In this document: positions 38,357-46,023 of the stretch, piece after piece
How positions within the stretch are numbered: position 1 is the stretch's first letter
Layout of the letters: every line of letters begins with the position of its first letter
DNA from: Streptomyces sp. DH5
Lineage (GTDB): Bacteria > Actinomycetota > Actinomycetes > Streptomycetales > Streptomycetaceae
Length of the DNA stretch: 64,000 bases
Assembly: GCF_020873915.1 (NCBI RefSeq)
Contig: NZ_JAHWGP010000005.1
Coordinates: forward strand, 1 to 64,000
Direction of reading: 5' to 3'
Program-made: the position numbers and the translations under genes
The notes under the pieces: model-generated
The model's input: the letters and a program-made list of their open reading frames with translations, nothing else
Databases searched by the model: none
Told to the model about the DNA's origin: nothing

Positions 38357-39409
38357 TCAGCTCGACTTGACCTTGATCTCGCCGCTGATGATCTTCTCCT
38401 TGGCCGTCTCGATGGCTTTCTGGAGCTCGGCGTCGTCCGCGAACTTCGGGTTGGAGTTCGACAGGCTCACCTCACCCGTCTTCAGATCGCCCTTGACGAT
38501 ACCGGTCGCGGGCTTGCCGTCCTCGACCGACTTCGCCAGGTTGTACACCGCCTTGGCGACGTCCTTCATCGCCGAGGTCAGGATCGAGTCCTTGTACTTG
38601 GCGAGGGCTTCCTGCTTGTACTGGTCGGAGTCGACACCGATCGCCCACACCTTGTTGGCGGCGGCGGCCTCGATGACACCCTGGCCGGACAGACCGGCCG
38701 CCGCGTAGACGACGTCGGCCTTCTTCTCGATCTGGCCCTCGGCGGCGGACTTGCCCTTGTCCGGGCTGGAGAAGCCGCCCTCCTCCGCGGTCTGCGTCAG
38801 GAACTGCGAGAGGACCTTGACCTTGGGGTCGGTGTCCTTGACGCCCTGCTCGAAGCCGGCGCGGAACTTGTGGATCAGCGGGATGTCCACACCGCCCACG
38901 AAGCCGACCACGTTGGTCTTGGTGCTCTCGGCGGCGGCGACACCGGCCAGGTAGGAGGCCTGCTCCTCGGAGAAGACCAGGTCGGCCACGTTGTCGGCCT
39001 CGACCGTGGCGTCGTCGACGATGCCGAAGGTGGTGTCCGGGTACTTCTCGGCGGCGCCCTTCACGGCGGAGGCGTAGGCGTAGCCGACACCGATGACCGG
39101 GTTGTAGCCCTGCTTGGCCAGGGAGGCCAGGCGCTGCTCCTTGTCGGCGTCCGTCTCACCGTCGGTGGGCTCGACGTCGGCCGTCTCGTACTTGAACTCG
39201 TTCTTCGCCAGCTCCAGGCCCGCGTAGGCGGCGTCGTTGAAGGACTGGTCACCCTTGCCGCCGACGTCGTAGGCGATGGCGAGACCCTTGTCACCCTTCG
39301 ACTCCGAGGAGGAGTCGGAGGAGGTGGAGGTGCCGCCGCAGGCGGAGAGGGCGAGGGCCAGGGAGGCGGTCGCTGCGCCTGCGACCGTGATCCGGGAAAT
39401 CCGGCGCAT
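38357..39409 (-). CDS. BmpA-type nucleoside-binding lipoprotein 1
   Basis: This 350-residue lipoprotein has a signal peptide with lipobox LSAC near residue 23, then a Ser-rich linker and the BMP (basic membrane protein) domain: AIAYDVGGKGDQSFNDAAYAG (shown in part) at the start and GVGYAYASAVKGAAEKYP, VGFVGGVDIPLIHKF and AAGLSGQGVIEAA in the core. BMP proteins such as PnrA/NupN bind purine nucleosides. It shares most of its sequence with the gene at 39673. An AGGAG site lies 8 bases before ATG 39409. Promoter and terminator of its own. Confidence 0.92.
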   Translation of the reverse strand: MRRISRITVAGAATASLALALSACGGTSTSSDSSSESKGDKGLAIAYDVGGKGDQSFNDAAYAGLELAKNEFKYETADVEPTDGETDADKEQRLASLAKQGYNPVIGVGYAYASAVKGAAEKYPDTTFGIVDDATVEADNVADLVFSEEQASYLAGVAAAESTKTNVVGFVGGVDIPLIHKFRAGFEQGVKDTDPKVKVLSQFLTQTAEEGGFSSPDKGKSAAEGQIEKKADVVYAAAGLSGQGVIEAAAANKVWAIGVDSDQYKQEALAKYKDSILTSAMKDVAKAVYNLAKSVEDGKPATGIVKGDLKTGEVSLSNSNPKFADDAELQKAIETAKEKIISGEIKVKSS

Positions 39410-39471
39410 GTGTGGTGCTCCTAGTCGTACAAAGCGCCGGGACGGTTCAGCTACGGCGCTGGCTTTGCCGC

Positions 39472-39500
39472 AGATTAACGCGCGTAGACCTGCCTGAAAA
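39472..39500 (-). promoter_or_regulatory. Promoter and operator of bmpA-like gene 1
   Basis: On the minus strand the -35 TTTTCA (39500-39495), a 17-base spacer and the -10 TAATCT (39477-39472) form a good promoter. The variant palindrome CTACGCGCGTTA (39487-39476) fills the second part of the spacer and touches the -10 box. Confidence 0.75.
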
Positions 39501-39610
39501 CCCCTTCTGTCCACCTTGTTATCCGCCCGTGCCCAACCCGGCCCCGAGCCGTGGTCAGGGCCTTGCCTATCGCGAACGGAGGGTGGCGGTGGGTGAGCGG
39601 ACGCGGGAAC

Positions 39611-39650
39611 CGCGAAGCGGGCGGACGCCGGGGCGCCCGCCCGCTTCGCG
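39611..39650 (-). terminator. Terminator of the second bmpA-like gene
   Basis: A 13-bp stem CGCGAAGCGGGCG/CGCCCGCTTCGCG with a 14-base loop lies 22 bases past the gene. Confidence 0.7.
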
Positions 39651-39672
39651 GGGATGGTCCGTGTCGTCCCGG

Positions 39673-40722
39673 CTACTCGGTCCTGACCTTGATGGAGCCG
39701 GAGGTGATGCCTTCCTCCGCCTTGGCCACGGCGTCCGTCAGGCCGGCGACCTCGGCCATCTTCGGGTTGCTGTCGGAGAGGCCGACGCCCTCCACCTTCA
39801 GGTCGAAGACCTGGGTGCCGGTCAGCGGCTTGTCGTCCTGGACCGACTTGGACAGGGTGTACACCGCGCCGCCGACGTCCTTGAGGGCGGAGGTGAGGAT
39901 GTAGTCCTTGTACGGGGCGAGGGCTTCCTGCTTGTACTGGTCGGAGTCGACACCGATCGCCCAGACCTTCGCCTTGGCGGCGGCCTCGATGACGCCCTGC
40001 CCGGACAGGCCGGCCGCCTGGTAGATGACGTCGGCCTTCTTCTCGATCTGGCCCTCGGCGGCGGCCTTGCCCTTGTCCGGGCTGGAGAAGCCGCCCTCCT
40101 CCGCGGTCTGCGTCAGGTACTGCGGGATCACCTTGACCGCGGGGTCGGTGTCCTTGACGCCCTGCTCGTAGCCGGCCTGGAACTTGTGGATCAGCGGGAT
40201 GTCCACACCGCCCACGAAGCCGACCGTCTTGGTCTTGGTGGCCTTGGCGGCGGCGACACCGGCGAGGTAGGAGGCCTGCTCCTCGGCGAAGACGAGGGAG
40301 GCGACGTTGTCGCCCTCGACGACGGAGTCGACGATGCCGAAGGTGGTGTCGGGGTACTTGGCGGCCACGGCCTCCATGGCCGGGCCGTAGGCGAAGCCGA
40401 CGCCGATGACGGGGTCGTAGCCCTGCTTGGCCAGCGAGGACAGGCGCTGCTCCTTGTCCGCGTCGGTCTCGCCCTCGGTGGGCTCCACGTCCGCGGTCTT
40501 GAAGCCGAACTCCTCCTTGGCCTTGGTCAGGCCCGCGTAGGCGGCGTCGTTGAAGGACTGGTCGCCCTTGCCGCCGATGTCGTAGGCGATGGCGACGCCG
40601 AGGTCCTCCTTGGAACCACCACTGTCGTTGCTGTCGCTGCTGGTGCCGCCGCAGGCGGTGGCGGCGAGCGCGAGCGAGGCGACCCCCACCGCGGCGCGGG
40701 TCAGCCTGGATATCCGACGCAT
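39673..40722 (-). CDS. BmpA-type nucleoside-binding lipoprotein 2
   Basis: This 349-residue paralogue of the adjacent protein has the same signal-peptide start MRRISRLTRAAVG, a lipobox-like ATAC near residue 23 and the BMP domain with the same motifs (AIAYDIGGKGDQSFND, VGFVGGVDIPLIHKF, AAGLSGQGVIEAA). Differences are spread across the chain, so the copies are old paralogues and not a recent identical duplication. ATG 40722 follows a GGGGA site; a 17-residue upstream extension is not signal-like. It likely shares the transporter encoded at 34190-38216. Confidence 0.92.
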   Translation of the reverse strand: MRRISRLTRAAVGVASLALAATACGGTSSDSNDSGGSKEDLGVAIAYDIGGKGDQSFNDAAYAGLTKAKEEFGFKTADVEPTEGETDADKEQRLSSLAKQGYDPVIGVGFAYGPAMEAVAAKYPDTTFGIVDSVVEGDNVASLVFAEEQASYLAGVAAAKATKTKTVGFVGGVDIPLIHKFQAGYEQGVKDTDPAVKVIPQYLTQTAEEGGFSSPDKGKAAAEGQIEKKADVIYQAAGLSGQGVIEAAAKAKVWAIGVDSDQYKQEALAPYKDYILTSALKDVGGAVYTLSKSVQDDKPLTGTQVFDLKVEGVGLSDSNPKMAEVAGLTDAVAKAEEGITSGSIKVRTE

Positions 40723-40771
40723 CTGAAGTCCCCATTCTCCAAAGCCCCGCATCGGGCGCTCGGTTCGGCGC

Positions 40772-40800
40772 ACATTAACGCGCGTAGAAACTCCTGGGAA
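40772..40800 (-). promoter_or_regulatory. Promoter and operator of bmpA-like gene 2
   Basis: The layout is the same as for gene 1: -35 TTCCCA (40800-40795), 17-base spacer, -10 TAATGT (40777-40772), and CTACGCGCGTTA (40787-40776) in the spacer. The rest of the 40723-41033 gap holds no gene; a short direct repeat (GGGCTGCCGGAGGC) overlaps the end of the next gene. Confidence 0.75.
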
Positions 40801-41033
40801 CGGGGTTCCGGGGGGCCGTTATCCATTCGTGCCGATGGCCGGTTACGCCCCTGTGAACCCGGGTGCCGTAGGGGACCGAACCGGACGATCGGAGTGACGC
40901 GCGCGCCTGCACGCGCCCCACGTTGCCCCCGCCCCGCCGGGCACGCAAGCGGAGCGGGCGAGTGGGGTGGCGGCGGGGCGCTCCCCTGACAGCCGGGGCT
41001 GCCGGAGGCCGGCGCAGAACGGGCTGCCGGAGG

Positions 41034-42263
41034 CTAGCGCAGGGCGTCCAGGAGGGCCGCGGCGGTGAAGAGCTCCACGCCGACGGTGATCGCGTGTTCG
41101 TCCACGTCGAAGTCGCCCTGGTGCAGGTCGCGCACGGTGCGCTCGCCGGGCGTGCGGACGCCGAGGCGGGCCATGGCGCCGGGGACGCGCTCCAGGTACC
41201 AGGAGAAGTCCTCGCCGCCGAGGCTCTGTTCGGTGCCCTCGACGGAGTCCACCCCGCGCCGGGCGATCATGGCGTCGCGCAGCAGCTCGGTGGCGCCGGC
41301 CTCGTTGACGACCGGCGGCACCCCGCGCACGTAGTTGATCTCCGACTTGGCGCGGTGCAGGTTGGCCACCTCGTCGATGGCGGCGACCACCACGTCGGGG
41401 GCCTGCCGCCAGGTGTCCAGGTCCAGGCAGCGCACGGTGCCGGACAGTTCGGCGTGCTGCGGGATGACGTTGGGCGCGTGGCCCGAGTCGATCCTGCCCC
41501 AGGTCACGGCGAGTCCGCTGCGGCTGTCGACGCGCCGGCCGACGAGCGCGGGCACGTCGGTGACGACGCGGGCGGCGGCGGTGACCAGGTCGGTGGTCAG
41601 GTGCGGGCGGGCGGTGTGGCCGCCGGGGCCGCCGAGGGCGATCTCCAGCCGGTCGCAGGCGGAGGTGATGGCGCCCTCGCGCAGTCCGATCCTCCCGGCG
41701 TCGACGCGGGGGTCGCAGTGCACGGCGATGATCCGGCCGATGCCTTCGAGCGCGCCGTCGGCGATGGCCTCGGCGGCGCCGCCGGGCAGCACCTCCTCGG
41801 CGGGCTGGAAGATCAGCCGCACGGGGCGGGGCAGCAGGCCCTGCCGGTGCAGCTCGGCGAGGACGAGGCCGGTGCCGAGCACCACGGTGGTGTGCACGTC
41901 GTGGCCGCAGGCGTGGGCGCGGTCGGGCACGGTGGACCGGTAGGGGCACTCGGTCTTCATGTCGGGGATGGGCAGTCCGTCGATGTCGGCGCGCATGGCC
42001 AGCATCGCCGAGTCGGTGCCCGCCTCGTCGTCGGTCCCGATGTCACAGATCACGCCGGTCCCGCTGGACAGGACGCGCGGCCGGAGGCCGGCCTGCTCCA
42101 GACGTTCCTTGATCGCGGCGGTGGTGCGGAACTCCTGGTTGCCGAGCTCCGGGTGCATGTGCAGGTCGCGGCGGAACGCGACGAGCTCGGCACGCAGGGC
42201 CTCGGGCAACGCTCCGGGGAGCACCGCTCCGCCGGGGAGATCGACCTCGGACTCCAGTGACAT
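41034..42263 (-). CDS. M20 family amidohydrolase (N-acyl amino acid/hippurate hydrolase-like)
   Basis: This 409-residue metal-dependent amidohydrolase has the M20D pattern: AMRADIDGLPI, HACGHDVHTTVVLG with zinc-binding His and Asp, FQPAEEVLPGG with catalytic Glu, a lid-type dimerisation insert, and GGEDFSWYLE near the C-terminus. It removes acyl groups from amino acids or related amides; the substrate is not clear. ATG 42263 follows AAAGGGTGA; GTG 42275 is an in-frame alternative directly abutting that site. Confidence 0.9.
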   Translation of the reverse strand: MSLESEVDLPGGAVLPGALPEALRAELVAFRRDLHMHPELGNQEFRTTAAIKERLEQAGLRPRVLSSGTGVICDIGTDDEAGTDSAMLAMRADIDGLPIPDMKTECPYRSTVPDRAHACGHDVHTTVVLGTGLVLAELHRQGLLPRPVRLIFQPAEEVLPGGAAEAIADGALEGIGRIIAVHCDPRVDAGRIGLREGAITSACDRLEIALGGPGGHTARPHLTTDLVTAAARVVTDVPALVGRRVDSRSGLAVTWGRIDSGHAPNVIPQHAELSGTVRCLDLDTWRQAPDVVVAAIDEVANLHRAKSEINYVRGVPPVVNEAGATELLRDAMIARRGVDSVEGTEQSLGGEDFSWYLERVPGAMARLGVRTPGERTVRDLHQGDFDVDEHAITVGVELFTAAALLDALR

Positions 42264-42569
42264 CAGTGGTTTCACCCTTTGAAGAGTAGGGCGCCGAAGC
42301 CGCTGACCGACCCTCGATCAAGAAAAATCAGCCCGTCAGGGGAAGAAAAACCGGCCGCCCCACGCATAGCCGTCAATCGGGATGGGTAAACTCGCCGCCC
42401 TTTCGCGGGGGTCGAGGCCCCATGACCTGCCGGAACGTGACGTTCGTCACTGCCGCACCAGTGGCTCCGGCACCCATCCACTTCTTCACGGATACCACGC
42501 TCGGCCCAGCCCACGCGGGCCGGTTCATCTGGCGGACACGGGGAGCCGTCCGGGGGCAGGCGGCGAAGA

Positions 42570-42616
42570 CCGTCCGGAGGGGGCCGCCGTCCGGACGGTG
42601 GGCCCCCTCCGGACGG
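42570..42616 (-). terminator. Terminator of the glycopolymer operon, with a palindromic loop
   Basis: A perfect 16-bp stem with a 15-base loop lies 36 bases past the end of the gene at 42652. The loop itself contains the palindrome CCGTCCGGACGG (42587-42598). From 42264 to 42651 I see nothing else that looks like a gene. Confidence 0.7.
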
Positions 42617-42651
42617 CGTGCGGTGGAGGGGGCGGGTCGGAGGGCGAGGTC

Positions 42652-43722
42652 CTACGGCCGCACGGGCGCCGTCGACGGCAGCCGGTGGACGGCCCGCGCG
42701 GACTCCGTCACGCCGGACAGGAAGCCGTGGGCGCGGGGCGAGGCCGTGCGGGTCAGCCAGGCGGGGTCCACGTCGCAGACCGCCACGCGGACGTCCGTCC
42801 CGGTCAGGGCGAGGGGCAGGGTGTGGACGACCGTGGACGGGAAGCTGAGGACGGTGCGGCCGATGGGGCCGCGGCGGGCGATGAGCTCCAGGGGGAGCTC
42901 GGGGCGGACGATCTCCAGCCCCGTCTCGACCGCGAGCCGGTGCAGTTTCACCGTGCTCTCGCGGCGGTGCGCGAAGTAGCGCCGGGCGCCGTGCGCCCGC
43001 GCCAGGGAGCGGACGGCCGCCACGTAGGCGTCGCCGTCCACCACGCCGGTCTCCACCAGGGACGTGCCGACCAGGTCGGCGCCCTGGATCACCCGGGGCG
43101 GGCCGAAGCGGGCCCGGGTCCAGGCGAAGGTGTGGGCGCGGACGGTCACGCCCGGCGGGGTGTCCTTCATCGGCATGGAGGTGAAGACCTCCACGGTGCG
43201 TGCCCCGCCCGGGGTGAGCCGGCGCCGGGCGGCGGCGGACACCGGGGCGAGCAGGAGGTCGCGGGGTCCGGGGCGGCCGCCCTTGCGGTGCCAGCGCACC
43301 AGGCGTTCGCCGCGGGCGAGCTGGCCGACGAACTCCATGGTCGCGGTGCCGTCGTCGACCACGACGACGTCCCGGGCCCGGGTGATCGTCAGCAGCAGCT
43401 GGACGTAGCGCGAGAAGGGGTCACCGAGGACGACGCGGGTGGCGCGGCGCAGCGGCCCGGTCAGCCCGCCGACGGTGTGCAGCGGGGCGGCCGCTCCCGC
43501 GCGGGCCTCCTCCCAGCGGACGTGGTGGCCCTCCTCGCGGGCCAGCTCCGCCATCCGGCGCAGCTGGCCGCGGGTCATCGGGTCGACCGGGGACAGCACC
43601 ACGAGGGTGAGCCCCGCTCCGGGCGCGTGCGCGTGCGCCCACTCCAGTACGTTGAGCAGTTGTACCGGGCTCTCGACGAAGGCGAGTGTGTGGGGGCCGG
43701 GCCGGCCGGTGCGGGGGCTCAT
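42652..43722 (-). CDS. Polysialyltransferase-family glycosyltransferase
   Basis: This 356-residue protein starts with the family pattern FVESPVQLLNVLEWAH and has the acidic VVVDDGTATMEF segment that corresponds to the D/E-D/E-G motif of bacterial polysialyltransferases. As the last gene of the neuB-neuA operon it probably transfers CMP-activated nonulosonic acid residues to the wall polymer on the inner face of the membrane. The start ATG 43722 has only a weak ribosome site, so coupling to upstream translation is likely. An HP motif, usual in that family, is not obvious. Confidence 0.75.
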   Translation of the reverse strand: MSPRTGRPGPHTLAFVESPVQLLNVLEWAHAHAPGAGLTLVVLSPVDPMTRGQLRRMAELAREEGHHVRWEEARAGAAAPLHTVGGLTGPLRRATRVVLGDPFSRYVQLLLTITRARDVVVVDDGTATMEFVGQLARGERLVRWHRKGGRPGPRDLLLAPVSAAARRRLTPGGARTVEVFTSMPMKDTPPGVTVRAHTFAWTRARFGPPRVIQGADLVGTSLVETGVVDGDAYVAAVRSLARAHGARRYFAHRRESTVKLHRLAVETGLEIVRPELPLELIARRGPIGRTVLSFPSTVVHTLPLALTGTDVRVAVCDVDPAWLTRTASPRAHGFLSGVTESARAVHRLPSTAPVRP

Positions 43723-43769
43723 CGACGTAGGACCGTTCCCGTCGTCGTGGGGGTGGGGGGTGGGGCGGG

Positions 43770-44705
43770 TCAGACGGAGAGCGGCTCGCCCGCGGCCGTG
43801 GCGATCTCCGCCTCGGCGACCACGCCGGTGACGCGGCGCAGCTTCTTCATCGGGCCCAGTTCGGAGTCGTAGACCTTCTTCACGCCGTCGCCGAGGGACG
43901 CCTCGATGGTGCGGATGTCGCGGACCAGGCGGGTCAGGCCCTGCGGCTCGACGGAGGCGGCCTGGTCGGAGCCCCACATGGCGCGGTCGAGGGTGATGTG
44001 GCGCTCGACGAACGCGGCGCCGAGGGCGACGGCGGCGAGGGTGGTCTGCAGGCCGGTCTCGTGGCCGGAGTAGCCGATCGGGACGTTCGGGTACTCCTGC
44101 TGGAGGGTGTTGATGACCCGGAGGTTGAGCTCCTCGGCCTTCGCCGGGTAGGTGGAGGTGGCGTGGCAGAGCAGGATGTTGTCGCTGCCCAGGACCTCGA
44201 CGGCGTGCCGGATCTGCTTGGGCGTCGACATGCCGGTGGACAGGATGACCGTGCGGCCGGTGGCGCGCAGGGCGCGCAGCAGCTCGTCGTCGGTGAGGGA
44301 GGCGGAGGCGACCTTGTGGGCGGGGACGTCGAACTTCTCCAGGAAGGCGACGGCCTCGGTGTCCCACGGGGAGGCGAACCAGTCGATGCCCCGCTTCTTG
44401 CAGTAGGCGTCGATCTGGCGGTACTCGTCCTCGCCGAACTCCACGCGGTGGCGGTAGTCGATGTACGTCATCCGGCCCCAGGGGGTGTCGCGCTCGATGT
44501 CCCACTGGTCGCGCGGGGTGCAGATCTCCGGCGTGCGCTTCTGGAACTTGACGGCGTCGCAGCCGGCTTCGGCGGCGGCGTCGATCAGCTTGAACGCGTT
44601 CTCGATGTCACCGTTGTGGTTGATGCCGATCTCGCCGGTGATGTACACGGGGCGGCCGGGGCCGGCCTCGCGGGGACCGAGGGTGCGGATGCGGGAGTTG
44701 CTCAT
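43770..44705 (-). CDS. neuB: Nonulosonic acid synthase, NeuB-type, without SAF domain
   Basis: This 311-residue TIM-barrel enzyme condenses phosphoenolpyruvate with a mannose derivative to make a nine-carbon sugar acid. NeuB signatures: YITGEIGINHNGD, AVKFQKRTPE, WFASPWD, HKVASASLTDDELL, ILLCHATSTYPA and IGYSGHETGL, with FVERHITLDRAMWGSDQAASVEP at the end of the barrel (shown in part). It stops shortly after, at about 311 residues. Usual NeuB proteins are about 340-350 with a C-terminal SAF (antifreeze-like) domain, which is missing. In this locus the product is probably Kdn or its 9-phosphate. The C-terminal loss fits a substrate without an N-acetyl group. Confidence 0.85.
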   Translation of the reverse strand: MSNSRIRTLGPREAGPGRPVYITGEIGINHNGDIENAFKLIDAAAEAGCDAVKFQKRTPEICTPRDQWDIERDTPWGRMTYIDYRHRVEFGEDEYRQIDAYCKKRGIDWFASPWDTEAVAFLEKFDVPAHKVASASLTDDELLRALRATGRTVILSTGMSTPKQIRHAVEVLGSDNILLCHATSTYPAKAEELNLRVINTLQQEYPNVPIGYSGHETGLQTTLAAVALGAAFVERHITLDRAMWGSDQAASVEPQGLTRLVRDIRTIEASLGDGVKKVYDSELGPMKKLRRVTGVVAEAEIATAAGEPLSV

Positions 44706-44719
44706 GACCGGGGGTTTCC

Positions 44720-45979
44720 TTACCTGGGGAGGGAATCGAGGGAGGGGCCGAGGATCCAGCCGGCGATCTCCCGGATCGCGCCGTCGCCGCCGCGGAGGGT
44801 GGTGACGGCGCGGGCGGCGCCGCGTACGGCGTCGTGGGCGCTCGCGACCGCCACGGGCCAGCCGACGAGGGCGAAGCACGGGAGGTCGTTGACGTCGTTG
44901 CCGACGTAGAGCACGCGCTCTGGCGCGATGCCCTGCTCCTCGCACCACTGCTTCAGTGCGAGGTCCTTGCGGTCGACGCCGTGCAGCACGGGGATCCGGA
45001 GCTTGCGTGCGCGGGCGGCGACGACCGGGTTCTGTTCGGTGGACAGGACGAGCAGCTTCAGTCCGCTCCTGCGCAGGGCGGCGATGCCGAGTCCGTCGCC
45101 GCGGTGCACGGCGACGAACTCCTGTCCCTGGGAGTCGATCAGTACCCGGTCGTCGGTCTGGGTGCCGTCGAAGTCGAGGACGACCGCGTCGATGTCGTCG
45201 GCGGTCGGGAGGGCGCCGGGCCGTGCGGCGTCGAGGAGCGGCGCGAGGGCACGGGCGCGGGCGAGCTCGTGCGGGTCGTCGATCTCCAGCACGCGGGCGG
45301 GGTCGGTGCGGACGAGTTCGGTGCGGCCGAAGAAGCGGTGCCGGTGCTCGCGGAAGCCGGCCGCGTCCATGGCGTAGGCGGCGCCGGTCTCCAGGAAGTC
45401 CTGGGGGCGGTCCTGGCGGCGGGGGCGGAAGGACTTGTCGTGGTTGACGCCGTGCCCTCCGGCGGGCGCGCCCGCGCCCTCCCGAGCGGGCTCCGGGGCG
45501 GAGCCGGTGGCGCCGTCCGCCGCGTCCCGCCAGACGAAGCCGTGGAACGGGGCGACCGTCACCGCGGTGTCGGCGCCCTGGTCGGCGACCGCGGCGGCCA
45601 CCCCGTCGACGTCCTCGCGGAGCAGGAACGGGCTGGTGCACTGCACGAGCAGGACGACGTCCACGGGCGCGCCGTGCCGGGCCTCGTGGGCGTCCAGGGC
45701 ATGCAGGACGGCCGCTTCCGAGGTGGCGGTGTCACCGGCGATGGCGGCGGGCCGCAGCACGACCTCCGCGCCGGCCTGCCGGGCGGCGGCGGCGATGGCC
45801 GGGTCGTCGGTGGAGACGACGACGTCCGTGACGTACCGCGCGGCCCGGCACTCGCGCACCGCGCGCGCCACCAGGGGCACGCCGCCGACGGGGGCGAGGT
45901 TCTTCGCGGGCACGCCCTTGGAGCCGCCGCGCGCGGGGATCACGGCGAGCACCCGGCGTGCCGCCGGCGGGTTGGACAT
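44720..45979 (-). CDS. neuA: CMP-nonulosonate cytidylyltransferase fused to a HAD phosphatase
   Basis: This 419-residue fusion has an N-terminal CMP-sugar synthetase domain (about 1-240) with AVIPARGGSKGVPAKNL, VVVSTDDPAIA and LLVQCTSPFL, and a C-terminal HAD domain (about 260-419) with DFDGTQTDD (nucleophile Asp), LSTEQNPVVAARARKL and YVGNDVNDLPC. The HAD half resembles KdsC/Kdn-9-phosphate phosphatases, and a similar fusion exists in vertebrate CMAS. It could both dephosphorylate and activate the sugar acid. A Gly/Ala-rich insertion near residue 150 is unusual. GAGGAG lies 8 bases before ATG 45979; neuB starts 14 bases after this stop. Confidence 0.85.
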   Translation of the reverse strand: MSNPPAARRVLAVIPARGGSKGVPAKNLAPVGGVPLVARAVRECRAARYVTDVVVSTDDPAIAAAARQAGAEVVLRPAAIAGDTATSEAAVLHALDAHEARHGAPVDVVLLVQCTSPFLLREDVDGVAAAVADQGADTAVTVAPFHGFVWRDAADGATGSAPEPAREGAGAPAGGHGVNHDKSFRPRRQDRPQDFLETGAAYAMDAAGFREHRHRFFGRTELVRTDPARVLEIDDPHELARARALAPLLDAARPGALPTADDIDAVVLDFDGTQTDDRVLIDSQGQEFVAVHRGDGLGIAALRRSGLKLLVLSTEQNPVVAARARKLRIPVLHGVDRKDLALKQWCEEQGIAPERVLYVGNDVNDLPCFALVGWPVAVASAHDAVRGAARAVTTLRGGDGAIREIAGWILGPSLDSLPR

Positions 45980-46023
45980 GGGGTCGGCTCCTCGATCGGG
46001 GTTCGGGGTGGCGGCGGGGGCGG

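Noticed and set aside
36651-38708. A 685-codon plus-strand frame opposite the ABC ATPase gene
   Set aside because: The minus strand encodes a full ABC protein with both ATPase domains. The plus-strand translation has no recognisable fold.
42587-42598. CCGTCCGGACGG as an operator
   Set aside because: It lies within the loop of a long terminator stem after a gene and not at a promoter.
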